Below are positions 26,301-36,213 of a stretch of DNA of 64,000 bases, one piece after another. Origin of the DNA: Gavia stellata (taxonomy: Eukaryota > Chordata > Aves > Gaviiformes > Gaviidae). Made by a program: the position numbers and the translations under genes. The notes below the pieces were generated by a model that ran no database searches, was not told where the DNA came from, and worked only from the letters and a program-made list of their open reading frames with translations. Each line of letters starts with the position of its first letter. Position 1 is the stretch's first letter. The stretch is taken from the NCBI RefSeq assembly GCF_030936135.1, contig NC_082604.1, positions 7,509,001-7,573,000 on the forward strand, read 5' to 3'.

Positions 26301-28287
26301 TCTTCCTAACAAATGCATTTTCTTAGCTTGTGGAAGATGGCTATACAGTGTACTCATTAATACAAACTGAATTGTTTTTATAACCTACATCATTACAAGT
26401 AAGTAATTTGGAATCTGAGCAACCATGTTCTTTGGATCTCCATTAACTTGACTCAACACCTTTTGAACAAAACACAAGAAGCCACAAGTCTGATCTCGAC
26501 TTCTGATGAAAAGTGCAAGGTACTTTGATCTGAAAAAGCTCTTGTTTATCAGCATCACTCTTACAGTGGTGTCAGCTACTGCAGAAAGGCAGAGAAATAA
26601 GAAGGGAAATGCTGAACAGAAGATAGAAATCAATGACCACTAGATAGAAAACAATGAGACATCTAGGAATGAGAAGTGCATAGACCCAGTTGGGCCCCTG
26701 AGGGCTATCAATTGTAAGCATAAAAATAAAATACAGGTTTGATTTTTGCCGCATGCTAATTTATGATTCGGAGCCAGACAGACTCCTCCAATCTAGGTTA
26801 TATTAGCCAACTCTAATGACTACTTTTCTTGTATGAGTTTTATAGACATCATGTGTGGTAAGGAAACAACAGTCCTGTATGCCCTTCATCTGTGATGGAG
26901 TAGAGCTGGGAGAAGATTCCCGATTTTAAAGATTACACTTCTCATGCATGTAGCAACCTGACTCCCATATTTTTTGCATTTTTAGGCATGTAGCTATATT
27001 ACTGCAGTGGCGGAAAGGTGATAACTGTTCTTTCAATACCAATAAAGAGCGTACAGAAGAAATTCTTGAGAAATGTTGGTGTCTTCTATTATTTCTTCTT
27101 TTCAGCAAATTAAAGATCTACATCTCTGCTAACCTAAGTAGAGGAAAGATTTTCTGTACGTTACTTGCATCATCATAATGACCTGGAGCAAAAAGTTTAT
27201 GCCTACCTGGAGCAAAAAGTTTATGCCTTTACAAGAACAAAAATGCTTGAAAGGCAATTTATATTGAAAATAATAGGCGCAGCAAAAGAAGACATTACTC
27301 TCATAAAATTATCTCCATTCATTACAAAACCTGAGTCTGCCAGTGTGGCGAAAAATAAATCTACAAACAACATAAACTTGATCTTGATATGAACTGACAA
27401 GGATATTGCTTGCATTCAGTTAACAGTGTTTTGGTATTCTAGCATCTACAAATAATATTCTTAATATCCTATACAATGGATACACAAACTGTAGCTATTA
27501 GGCCTCTAATAATAAAGAGGCTAACAAAGTAGTAAACGAAAGCTGCCTGAAGAGCAGAACATCTCTTTTTGCATGTACACATATATTGTTGTCATCAATG
27601 ATGTTCCTAGCCAAGTGAAGTTAAGCTTAGTTAACCACAGAAACATATGTTTAAGAACTCCTGTAAACTAAGTCTCCTTGCTGTGTAAGGATGACTCCCA
27701 CAAAAATTGTCAAAAATATCTGCCCATTTATTTTTAAATGCTTTTAAAGGCTTCTATCACCTTTACCATGCAACTCGTACATATCATTTATACTAGATAA
27801 AAGCACTAATTAAGTACTAAACACTATTGTTGCTTTAGTGATATAGAATATCCCATTCCTCTTTAACAGAGCCAATCAGGTTGTGGCTTGACTGTTACAG
27901 TAAGTATATACCAGGAATAAAAAAGAGCTTCTGTATCGAAAGGCCTGGTGTTTTTTTTTCCCCCATCTGTATCTTTTTTTTTCATTTATCTAAATAAAGA
28001 CTAATATCTTTGGCTACAAGTCTTCTCTTGCTTATATACTTAGATCATTGTAACTATAAGCACATTACAATTACTTGATTTTTAATGTGATTGGCAGAAA
28101 CCCTTATGCCACTACGCATATTACAGAAATAGTCTCATTAATTTTTAGAAGGATTTAACTTATTATTGAAACATTTTCTCTTTATCTTTATATAGTTAAT
28201 ATTTTTTCATTTACCTAAAGCAACCATGTAGCCTTCAAAGTTTTCATTGGTTTCCATTTCCCACGTCCCATTGTAATCAGCAGGCAT
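17303..28287 (-). CDS. RBP2: retinol-binding protein 2 (cellular, CRBP II)
   Basis: Complete four-exon gene on the minus strand: exons 28287-28215, 22396-22218, 19092-18991 and 17356-17303, total 408 nt, 135 residues. It is a cytosolic beta-barrel of the intracellular lipid-binding family that carries retinol and retinal in the intestinal epithelium and presents them to retinal reductase and LRAT. The start [20 protein letters not shown], the block DFATRKIA, the portal/strand region STFRNY and [14 protein letters not shown], and the ending [14 protein letters not shown] identify RBP2 rather than RBP1. Seen contact residues (with Met numbering): Lys41, Thr52, Thr54, Arg59. Position 109 (108 mature) is His in GWKHWIEGD, where mammalian RBP2 has Gln. 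Splice sites are all GT/AG and introns fall after codons 24 (phase 1), 84 and 118 (phase 0), as in the family. The start sits in GCCACCATGC. It lies head-to-tail downstream of RBP1. Identity is near certain; the effect of the His is not known from sequence. Confidence 0.97.
17357..18990 (-). other. RBP2 intron 3
   Basis: 1634 nt, GTAAGG...TGTAG. No repeat or embedded gene was recognised in it. Confidence 0.9.
18991..19092 (-). CDS. RBP2: RBP2 coding exon 3
   Basis: 102 nt, 34 codons in phase 0, acceptor CACGCAG and donor GTAAGG. It encodes [16 protein letters not shown], then ENRGW-type turn residues (KKNRGW) and [11 protein letters not shown]. It carries the unusual His codon CAC at the position of the retinol-hydroxyl-binding Gln108 of mammalian RBP2. 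Confidence 0.96.
19635..19731 (+). mobile_element. CR1 LINE 3' UTR fragment, plus orientation
   Basis: The segment ...GCTTGAGCAGAGGGTTTGGA followed by CCAGGTGATCTCAAGAGGTC and a degenerate AATGATTTGGTG tail matches the last about 100 bases of avian CR1 (consensus wording GGACTAGATGATCTCCAGAG then the ATTCTATG tail). It is a short, old copy opposite in direction to the host gene. Confidence 0.78.
20400..20455 (+). repeat. (TTCC)14 microsatellite
   Basis: Fourteen uninterrupted TTCC units in RBP2 intron 2. A pure tetranucleotide tract of this length is likely to be length-polymorphic. The repeated Gly-Arg-Lys-Glu frame on the minus strand is an artefact of the repeat. Confidence 0.98.
22218..22396 (-). 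CDS. RBP2: RBP2 coding exon 2
   Basis: 179 nt, entered after ...TTTTTTGGCAG and left at ...GTGGTAAAG with donor GTAAAA. It encodes the helix II region and strands B-E, including [17 protein letters not shown], the residues that line the barrel (Lys41, Thr52, Thr54, Arg59) and GVEFEE. The open frame continues on both sides into intron, so a frame-only view gives a false 110-residue protein. Confidence 0.97.
22397..28214 (-). other. RBP2 intron 1
   Basis: 5818 nt, GTAAAT...GGCAG. It includes a perfect 24-bp tandem duplication at 27181-27228 and otherwise no recognised repeat or gene. Confidence 0.9.
27181..27228. repeat. 24-bp perfect tandem duplication
   Basis: A 24-base unit starting ACCTGGAGCAAAAAGTTTAT occurs twice head-to-tail with no mismatch (27181-27204 and 27205-27228), inside RBP2 intron 1. 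The lack of divergence points to a recent event. Confidence 0.95.
28215..28287 (-). CDS. RBP2: RBP2 coding exon 1
   Basis: 73 coding nt, 24 codons plus one base. ATG at 28287-28285 is in a near-perfect Kozak context (GCCACC before ATG). It ends ...GCTTTAG followed by the donor GTAAAT. It encodes the N-terminal strand with the NGTWEM and NENFEGYM motifs of the family. Confidence 0.97.
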
Positions 28288-28356
28288 GGTGGCAAGAGCT
28301 TAAAACCAACTTCAGATGAAAAGGTGAGGCTGGAAACAGGGTCTGCTAAAAGAATG

Positions 28357-28386
28357 TTTTATAAACCTTTTCATATCTTTTTTATA
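28357..28386 (-). promoter_or_regulatory. RBP2: RBP2 TATA-box candidates
   Basis: The minus strand has TATAAAA at 28363-28357 and TATAAAAAA at 28386-28378, respectively 76 and 99 bases upstream of the start codon. Either would place the transcription start near 28330-28355 and a 5' UTR of about 45-70 nt. Mammalian RBP2 genes are also TATA-driven. The start site itself is not proven by sequence. Confidence 0.6.
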
Positions 28387-28417
28387 AGGTTTATGGTTTT
28401 CTAGATAATACAGTTTA

Positions 28418-28475
28418 AGGGTCAGTGTGATAACCCTAGAAAACTTCACCTTCATTAACAAAGTTCACTTGAACA
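28418..28475. promoter_or_regulatory. RBP2: nuclear-receptor-like motif cluster upstream of RBP2
   Basis: AGGGTCA (28418-28424) is a half-site. CAAAGTTCA (28459-28467) fits the HNF4 consensus and overlaps AGTTCACTTGAACA (28462-28475), an inverted pair of RGKTCA-type half-sites with a 2-base spacer. They lie about 130-190 bases upstream of the ATG. Mammalian RBP2 promoters are known to carry RGKTCA repeats bound by RXR, RAR and HNF4. Function here is inferred. Confidence 0.45.
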
Positions 28476-28479
28476 GCTG

Positions 28480-31400
28480 GCAGACAAGGAACACTTTCTG
28501 AAATATGTAGTAATACAGTATATGATTTTACAGTGACCTTTGTAAAGAACTACTAGCTATTATGGGATACCTTTGAAATATATTGAACAGAGTGGCAAAT
28601 TGTATAACCCAGTTAAAGTTTCCAAGGTGAATTATCTTTTTCGGTTCCTTTCTATGTGTCACATTTCCCTATGAAGAACCAGTCTTACAGAGCTGACACA
28701 CACAGAACTCCCATTTAAAATTGATGGAAGTCTTGAATGTGCAACAAATGCAAAGCAGGACAGAAAAGGGAATATTTCTGTTGAAAATACTTCTGTTTTC
28801 CTTTGATTTTCAAAATATCTATATATCAATAGCTGCACTTATACCAACTGCACGTGCATATTTTTGTTTTAATTCAAAAGCAAGTTTAGCAAATGTAAAG
28901 TAAATAAAAATCAATCACAATTAGTATCAATCCTACCCTAAAAATGATTTTTTAATTACTCTGAAACAAAGCAGTTTGTGTTAGAAAGGTATTTTTTCAT
29001 CCAGCAGCATTACATTGTTGTGGGGAAAAGCATGGATTTCAGTTCTGCAAATAGGGACATTCAGAATGTGTCTGAATGGACAATTTGAATGTGCAGTAGA
29101 ACTTTACTGGAATGTAAAGTAAGCACTAAAAGCAATTTAATATAAATTAAGGTTTTAAATTCTTTGGCTTTAATTAGTCAAGATAACTTGCAGATGGCTC
29201 TACAGATAGAATAATTTAAGTGATCATAAGTCCAAAACTCCTTGCTTTTGTTTCTCTCTTCTTTTTTTTTTTTTTTTAAATGGGAATATTATTAAAAATT
29301 TTATTAGAAAAGTAGTAAGGTCTAGAACTCTAACTCAGAAATAAGTAAATTGAAGAGTTACTGATCTTACGATGTCTTCTGTATGCTTTCACTTTGTTAA
29401 AATTCAATGTAAAATTCCACAAATGCTGAGAAAGTATACAGGGATTAAGAAAGAAAAAACCAAAAAAAGTTGAGAGAATCTGGGAGCTGAGTTCTTAAAA
29501 TGTCTGCGTGATACTTAAGGAGCTAATTTAAGTGAAGGGAAAGAAGTATCTTGATCTATACCTACAGGAGAGATTAAGAGGGTTTTCAATCAGACATCAG
29601 ACAAAGGCTCAAGGAGCTGCAGTGACCGAAAGTGGAAGTTAGGTGAATTCCTATGTGAATGCACATAGGAAGATATCTGCATTCTTAACTGTATAGTCTG
29701 TCTATAGACCAGTTTACCCAGGGAAATTGGTAATCACTGTTTGAAATCTTTAAATAGGCTGAAGGTGGCTTTCTAAAACATATGCCTCATTTCAAGCACA
29801 ATTTATTGGGCTGAACACATCTACTTATGTATTTTCTTCCACTATAAGAATTTCTAGATGAAACACTATGACTGATGTTATGTTGAAAGTGAAATCTGAA
29901 AATCTTTGTGCTTAAAACATTGTTCTGTAGTGATATTATGTAATACTTATGCAATAGGTTTGATTTTACGTATCTTTGTGTACTTGCTTTCTTAGCCTCC
30001 ACATTGCATCAACATTAATAAATACATTATTATTATTTATACATTTTATGTATATACTAAAAGATTCTGTAAAAACAAGAAAAAGATAAGATTATGGTTC
30101 CTAAGTCAGCCACTCACAGCCACTCAAAATCAGCTGTGTAAGCAACATCCGTTCCCTTGTGCACACGCATAATAATCTTTAAGTGCATTATCACACCGTT
30201 TTTCCAACTGGAAGCTATTCTCTCCTCCAGTGTACTAAAGGGATGGTGTCCAGTTCATAAGCAGGTACTCAGTGTTTTACCTTATATCTCCAAATGCCTA
30301 GTGGTAGATTTATGAGGAATGAATCAGACTGAATGTCTACAATTACCTTCTAAACTCAGCATATGCTAGAATCTCATGGTGAGAGGTTTTATATGCTGAT
30401 TGATTTTAGTTCTGAAGTAGTTTACTTCCTATATAACAGTCATTTTCGTAAGATGCAGAGGTGCCTGAAACTGTATCATGTGATGATCAACAATTAAGGT
30501 CCATTAAGAACTAATAAAGAAATAGACGGTTCTATTGCTGTAGATATGCAGAGCTAGGCACGTTCAGAGAAAATTAATTATGAGATGAGAATATCCTTTA
30601 CATATACGGCCATAATTAATTAACAGCATACACATAAAATTGTACAGGTTTTCACAATGATGCTTTGTTTATGCCCATCCCTTATTATTTGTTTAAATAA
30701 CCTTTTTTTTTTCAGTGTGTATATTATGTAAACTCCATATTAGGAATTCTCTAAGCACGTGTTTATCTGTCAGCCTGAAATAGCTCTTTTGAGCCTTTTT
30801 AGATAAATATGCAACTAGGAGTTTTACAGACACTAAATTTAACCAATCAAAGAACTGGCTAAGTAGGGAATTAATAAAACCTGAAATATTGACTTGATAG
30901 AGTTCTGTGATGCTTCATGAGCTTTTAAAGAGCATTGTGTTAAGGTTCACAAAGAGAATTTTCAGTTTATGAATCAATATCTTAATAGGCAGTAAACCTC
31001 TACCACATTCAAATGCCTGCCTAAATCATATGGAGCCAAAAGACAGTACAGATGCTGTTAACACAATTTTTTGAGAGCCCTGTATGGATAATTGTAAGTC
31101 TGCAGATCACTGACCCACACTGTATCCTCAGCATTCTCTTGGGTCTGTGCCTTGCTAGTTATACTGACCTGCCTCTTGTCACATTTCAGTTTTAAAACTT
31201 TGATGTATTATCCACTTCAAATCTTAGAAATTATTCTATTTGCTCTGTGTTTATTGTTTATATACTACATAGAGACAAACTCTCAAAATGGCAAAACAAT
31301 ATTTCCTTTCTAAGCTATAAGTTTGGGGAAATGAAGAAAAGGTGCCCTCTCCTAATCGTCATGATTATTTTGTTCTCAGCATCCTTTCCTTGCAAGACCA

Positions 31401-34400
31401 CCAGTAAAATCACTAGGGATGACCTGTATAGCATGTATTGAACCCTGGGAATGGGGGGAGGGAGGTGTCATCTTCAGGTTTTCCAATATGTATGTTAAAA
31501 ACTAAAGCTCTGAGCTCATAGCTTGTGTGTCAGGTTTCAAGACGGGATAAGTTTTATGGCTGAGTAGTAAGACCTTGGAAATAAAGCAAAGCCATGAAAA
31601 ATCAAAAGACTTTTGCTAACAGTCTAAGCAACTTTCTCAGTCTTTCTTTGTGTGTAAAGAAACAAAGATGGCTTTTCTTGCCTCTGTCCTACAGATCAAT
31701 ATTGATTAGTGGCAGTTTGAAACAAAACATGGCACAAAAAGAGCCTAGACTGACAAGATTGAAAAGTGAGGCCCAAATGTTGTTTCTGTGGAATGAGTCA
31801 GCAGTCATGGATGCTACTTCTAACACTTGCCTCCAGTTCCTCTCACTGTATCTGAGACCTCCAAAAGAGAAATCCTATATGGGTAGCTGAACAAAGTTCA
31901 TCCTTTTTGCTATCTGAAAGAGCTGGCAGTGCACGCTCCTTGGGAAAGATTACATTGTAAAGCACTGTTGGGAGCACTATATAAAGAACAGAGCTACTGG
32001 TCAAACAATTTTTTCTGTAAACTTTTGGGCACAGTATTTTGAAGAGATGGTAGCATGCTTCCCACTCTGTCCTTGCCTCATTTCATTTTTGTTTTAAATT
32101 ATCTAATATGCATATATAACACAGGAGAAAAATGCCTTGTACTCCCCCGACCATCCCCTACACTCCTCATGCTTGACAGCTGGGACTTTTGCCGATAGTT
32201 ATTTGCTTGTTGTTTAACACATAGAAATATGGCAAGCTGCGTTAAGTTGTTCTTAGCAAATTGAATTCCTCTGAAGGATTCAGACAGAAGCAGCATGGTC
32301 ACAGACACCTATTATTATTTTTAACTTGTTAGCACATGTGCACTCACTAGGTTTATTTTTATTTTTAAGAAAATTAATCACTTGAAATGTATTCAGTGAT
32401 GGCTGCTACTGTAAAAACTGTCAGAGGCGCTATCTCACCAGGCCCGGGGCTCTGTTCAGCACAAACATGAGTAGTCACATTGTGACAACTAAAAGTACGT
32501 TGGAGGGGGGCAATCCGCTTCTTGTCAGTATGTAAGATGGCTTGCAGCCCTTGGGGATTCAGCTAGGTGAAGATAGTCATCAGGTACTGGGCAGAGAATT
32601 TACTAAGGAGTGGCAGGAGCAGTAGGAGAGACGTGTACAGCAGGATAGGACAGAATCAAAAGGTGTTATTTGAAAAATGGGCTCAGCAAACAGTATTTGA
32701 TTGCCCAGTTGTTAATAGTTGCCCTCCCCCAATATCAAATGGCACTAAACTACCTTAGATATCCCTAGCTTATAAGCTTTCATGCCAGGTCAGATACGAC
32801 TAAGTATAACCAAGCCCACCCCAGTGTCTTGGAGTTAATTAGAGTTTTGGGTTCTGACTCTTGAGCTTGCATGCTTGTTCAGGTCTGGACCCTACTGAGA
32901 AGGAATGGAAGTTTGACCAGTTGTACGTATGGTTGTTGGTTAAACACTTATTATTTAATGTCAGTTCTTAGCTGATCACGCCAAAACAGAAATCTGCAGG
33001 AACAAACTTTTTGTTGACACCTAAGAGAAGGGAGAATAAGGAATTCACATCTCAGTAGAGGAACACGTCTGACATCTTGTTGACAGAACAGTAGGGACAG
33101 GTTGCAAATGCCGTGGTAGGGTGAGGACGTACACATGGCTTGCAGTTATGCTAGTTTGGCACATTTCATGTTTACCTTCAATTTAAAAAAAGATGCAGAA
33201 AAATAATACTCTTTTAGAAATAAAATAATTGGCTTTCTGCCATTGGATATTTTTTCTTTTTTTTGATCAATGACTGTCTGTTTTCAGTCATTCTTACCTC
33301 TCTTACTCCATCTCCCTTTGCTGATGGAGTTGGATGCAGGTGTTACACACTTTATTAATTAGAAGCCTTCCTCCTCTTTAACTAAGGACTTTGGCTTAGC
33401 TTTTAGAGACTTCATAATGTTACTAGTGATCATGTTACTGAGTTTGATAATAATAAAAAATCATCCAGTGGATCCTACTGGCTTGAGGACTCACTTTTAT
33501 TAAAGTGGTATACATTATGAAAAATTATGCTGTAGAGAAATAATAGCCAATGGATAAAGCTGACCTTGATTTTCAAAGTAAATGGGGAATAGTGAATTTA
33601 TTAGTTTCTTAATTCTCCTGAGCACTTATTCAATGGTCTATATCCACAGATTTCAAGGAAGTAGGTAAAAATTGTTAGCGTTTGTAAAATCAGAAAAACT
33701 TATGGAGTGACATAGTTTGGCCAAGGTCATGGAATAAGCCACTCATCTGAGCAAGGTAGAGAGTATAACCCTTTATATTATCCACTAAAGCGTGCTTCCT
33801 CCTGGGCTAACTTTAATGTAGATTGAAAACCTGAACCCAGTTTAAGTGCTTTGTCATTGCCATTAAGGCTGCCTAAGTTTTCCCTTCAAAGATTTTTTCA
33901 GGATCTGAATTCCCTGCATGAGCTATGCATTAATATCTGTACCTGTAATCTGTAACTTAATTATATTTATTCTGTGGCAAAGTTTTGTAATTGCAACTGC
34001 CACTTCTTATCTTCATCAGATAAAGGTTGCATTACTCAGACATTGAACAGGAATACCAATTGATGGTTTTTGAATTAAAAGAATCTATAGAAAGCAGTGT
34101 GAGTTTTTTTCTTTGATACTTCTATGACAAGCACAATTAAGCTAAGAAAACATGTATCTCCTTTAGCTTGTTCATGCCTGACCATAGAATTTGAAATGTC
34201 ATTTCAATGCAGGGTCTCATCCATTAGAATAACATTTTAAAGAATCAATTTTGTCAAACAGAAGTAGTCCTTTTACCTCATCTGGAGAACACTTTACAGG
34301 GATACTTTCAAATATCTTAGACCTCAAGTTTTCACATACCTCATAAGTGGTATAATTTGATGACGGAAAGGTTTTGGTTAAAGTTCTAGAATCCAGATGA

Positions 34401-35976
34401 ACAGAAAAAGCCGTATCAGCTGTTGCAATTAGTGCACAATTTTGAATTCACTGTTGCCATTTAGAAAAAGATTAAAACCATTCTTGTGATAACATTAGGG
34501 ACTTAAAGCCACTGTCCCAGAAGGACTCTAAATGGGGTCCAGATATATTGATAAAACTCCACAATAGTATTCTGCCTGTTTGTTTTCTTTCATTATGTTG
34601 CTACCAGTGTAAAGCAGTTACAGAACTGCTATCCAAGTTCTAGGAAAATTCCTAGATAGGTGAGTGTATCTATTTCCTGAATGCTTTCTTTTTGCCATAA
34701 ATCAGTTTTACTGCTTCTGCTAGAAAAATTACTAGCTCAGTAACCCAGAAGCAAAATCTTCTAGGTAACTGAATGCGATCATCCTGTGTTGTTGCGTATC
34801 TCTTAGAACCTAGGCATAAGTCTCTATTTCCTCTTGATTAAGGGATGCTCTGTGTTGTACATCTCATAAATCTATTCCTCTCACAGTGCTGTAGAGTTAT
34901 TCTTTTCTGCCTGCATTTCCAGCTCCACAACAGCACTCCTGCTGTGGGAAAGGCTCTGGCTTCATTCTACCATATCCTATTCTAGGAACGAAGCCGCTGT
35001 TTAATTCTCCAGTGCATCCTGGAACTTATTAGAAAATAATTAGTTATAGTAACAGTGGCATTTAGATGTCTGTCTGTCCTTGTGGTGAATTTCTGGCTTT
35101 AAGTTGGCAGTTATTTGGTAGAAATAGCGTTTAAGATAAATAGAGATTTATAGTAATCTTTAAAAAAATATAATTTGAAAAATCCAAATATTTTCTGATG
35201 TAGTTAAATGAATCAGTGTACTCTGTGTTACTAAAATGCAAATGCAACATACTTGACACTGCAAGATGGCTCTTTTAAGCACGTATATAATCAGTCCATT
35301 TAAGAGTCATTAGTGGTGGGCCAAGCAATGTAACTCAGGAAACATTGCTGAAGTTAAGATTTCTCCCAGACATCTGACAGGATAGGTTCTTAATAGCAGT
35401 GATACCATGTGGTTTCAGGAACTGGATGCACATGCATGCAAAGCAGGGGCAAGGATCATTTATATCTGATTTATTGATGTTGCCACTGAATGTCTAAATT
35501 GAAATAGAGACTTGATAAATATGGTAATTTCAGTTTTCGATTAAAAAGTACCAAGTACATTTAATATAGAAGAAGATAAAAATAAAAATCGAATTTCTTA
35601 AAATGCGTATTTTAGAAGAAAATTATAGATGTAGATACAGATATAGATATAATATAACAGAATGGCAGACTGTCTTTCACTAGCAGAGTAAGAGAAAAGA
35701 GAAAAAGAATTAAACTAGGTGATAACCAAATCAAAAAACTGAGGCCTAAATGTAATCTCAGATTAGGAACTGATTCCCCAGAAGTTCAGTCATGATCATG
35801 ATGATACATTTCTCTAGTTTACATGTGAAAAGCAAGTTAACCTATTGATTAGGAGAGTTACTTTTAAAAGAGCATTTGAAAGTTATTTTTTCAAATTTCC
35901 ATTAAAAGCTTCCTAGAAATGATGAGAACTATACCAGTGAGTTTTTTTTATATACTAACTAACCGGGTTTAATCTC
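28480..35976. other. intergenic between RBP1 and RBP2, first part
   Basis: AT-rich sequence without a recognised exon or mobile element. It contains a G-rich tract at 31447-31465 and a somewhat GC-richer island around 32430-32560. The open frames found (for example 31594-31890 plus) have no family motif. Confidence 0.55.
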
Positions 35977-36213
35977 GAAGGAAGGTGAGAAGGAAGGAGG
36001 GAAGGAAGGAAGGAAGGAAGGAAGAAAGGAAGGAAGGAAGGAAGGAAGGAAGGAAGGAAGGAAGGAAGGAAGGAAGGAAAATAAAGAAAGAAAGACACAA
36101 AGAAAGGAAGAAAGGAAGGAAGGAAGAAAGAAAGGAAGGAAGAAAGAAAGGAGGGAAGAAAGAAAGAAAGGAAGGAAGGAAGAAGAAAGGAAAGAAAGAA
36201 GGAAAAAGAAAGA
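35977..36213 (+). repeat. long purine (GGAA/GAAA) microsatellite
   Basis: About 235 bases made of AAGG units that grade into AAAG and mixed purine units, interrupted by a few pyrimidines near 35986 and 36095. The pure AAGG core is at about 36001-36078. The mixed ends suggest an old tract with a younger pure core. A 79-codon Lys/Glu/Gly/Arg frame here is purely a repeat artefact. Confidence 0.97.

Noticed and set aside
32430-32560. Slightly GC-richer patch with a short inverted repeat (GTCACATTGTGAC)
   Set aside because: Too short and weak for a CpG island, exon or named element.
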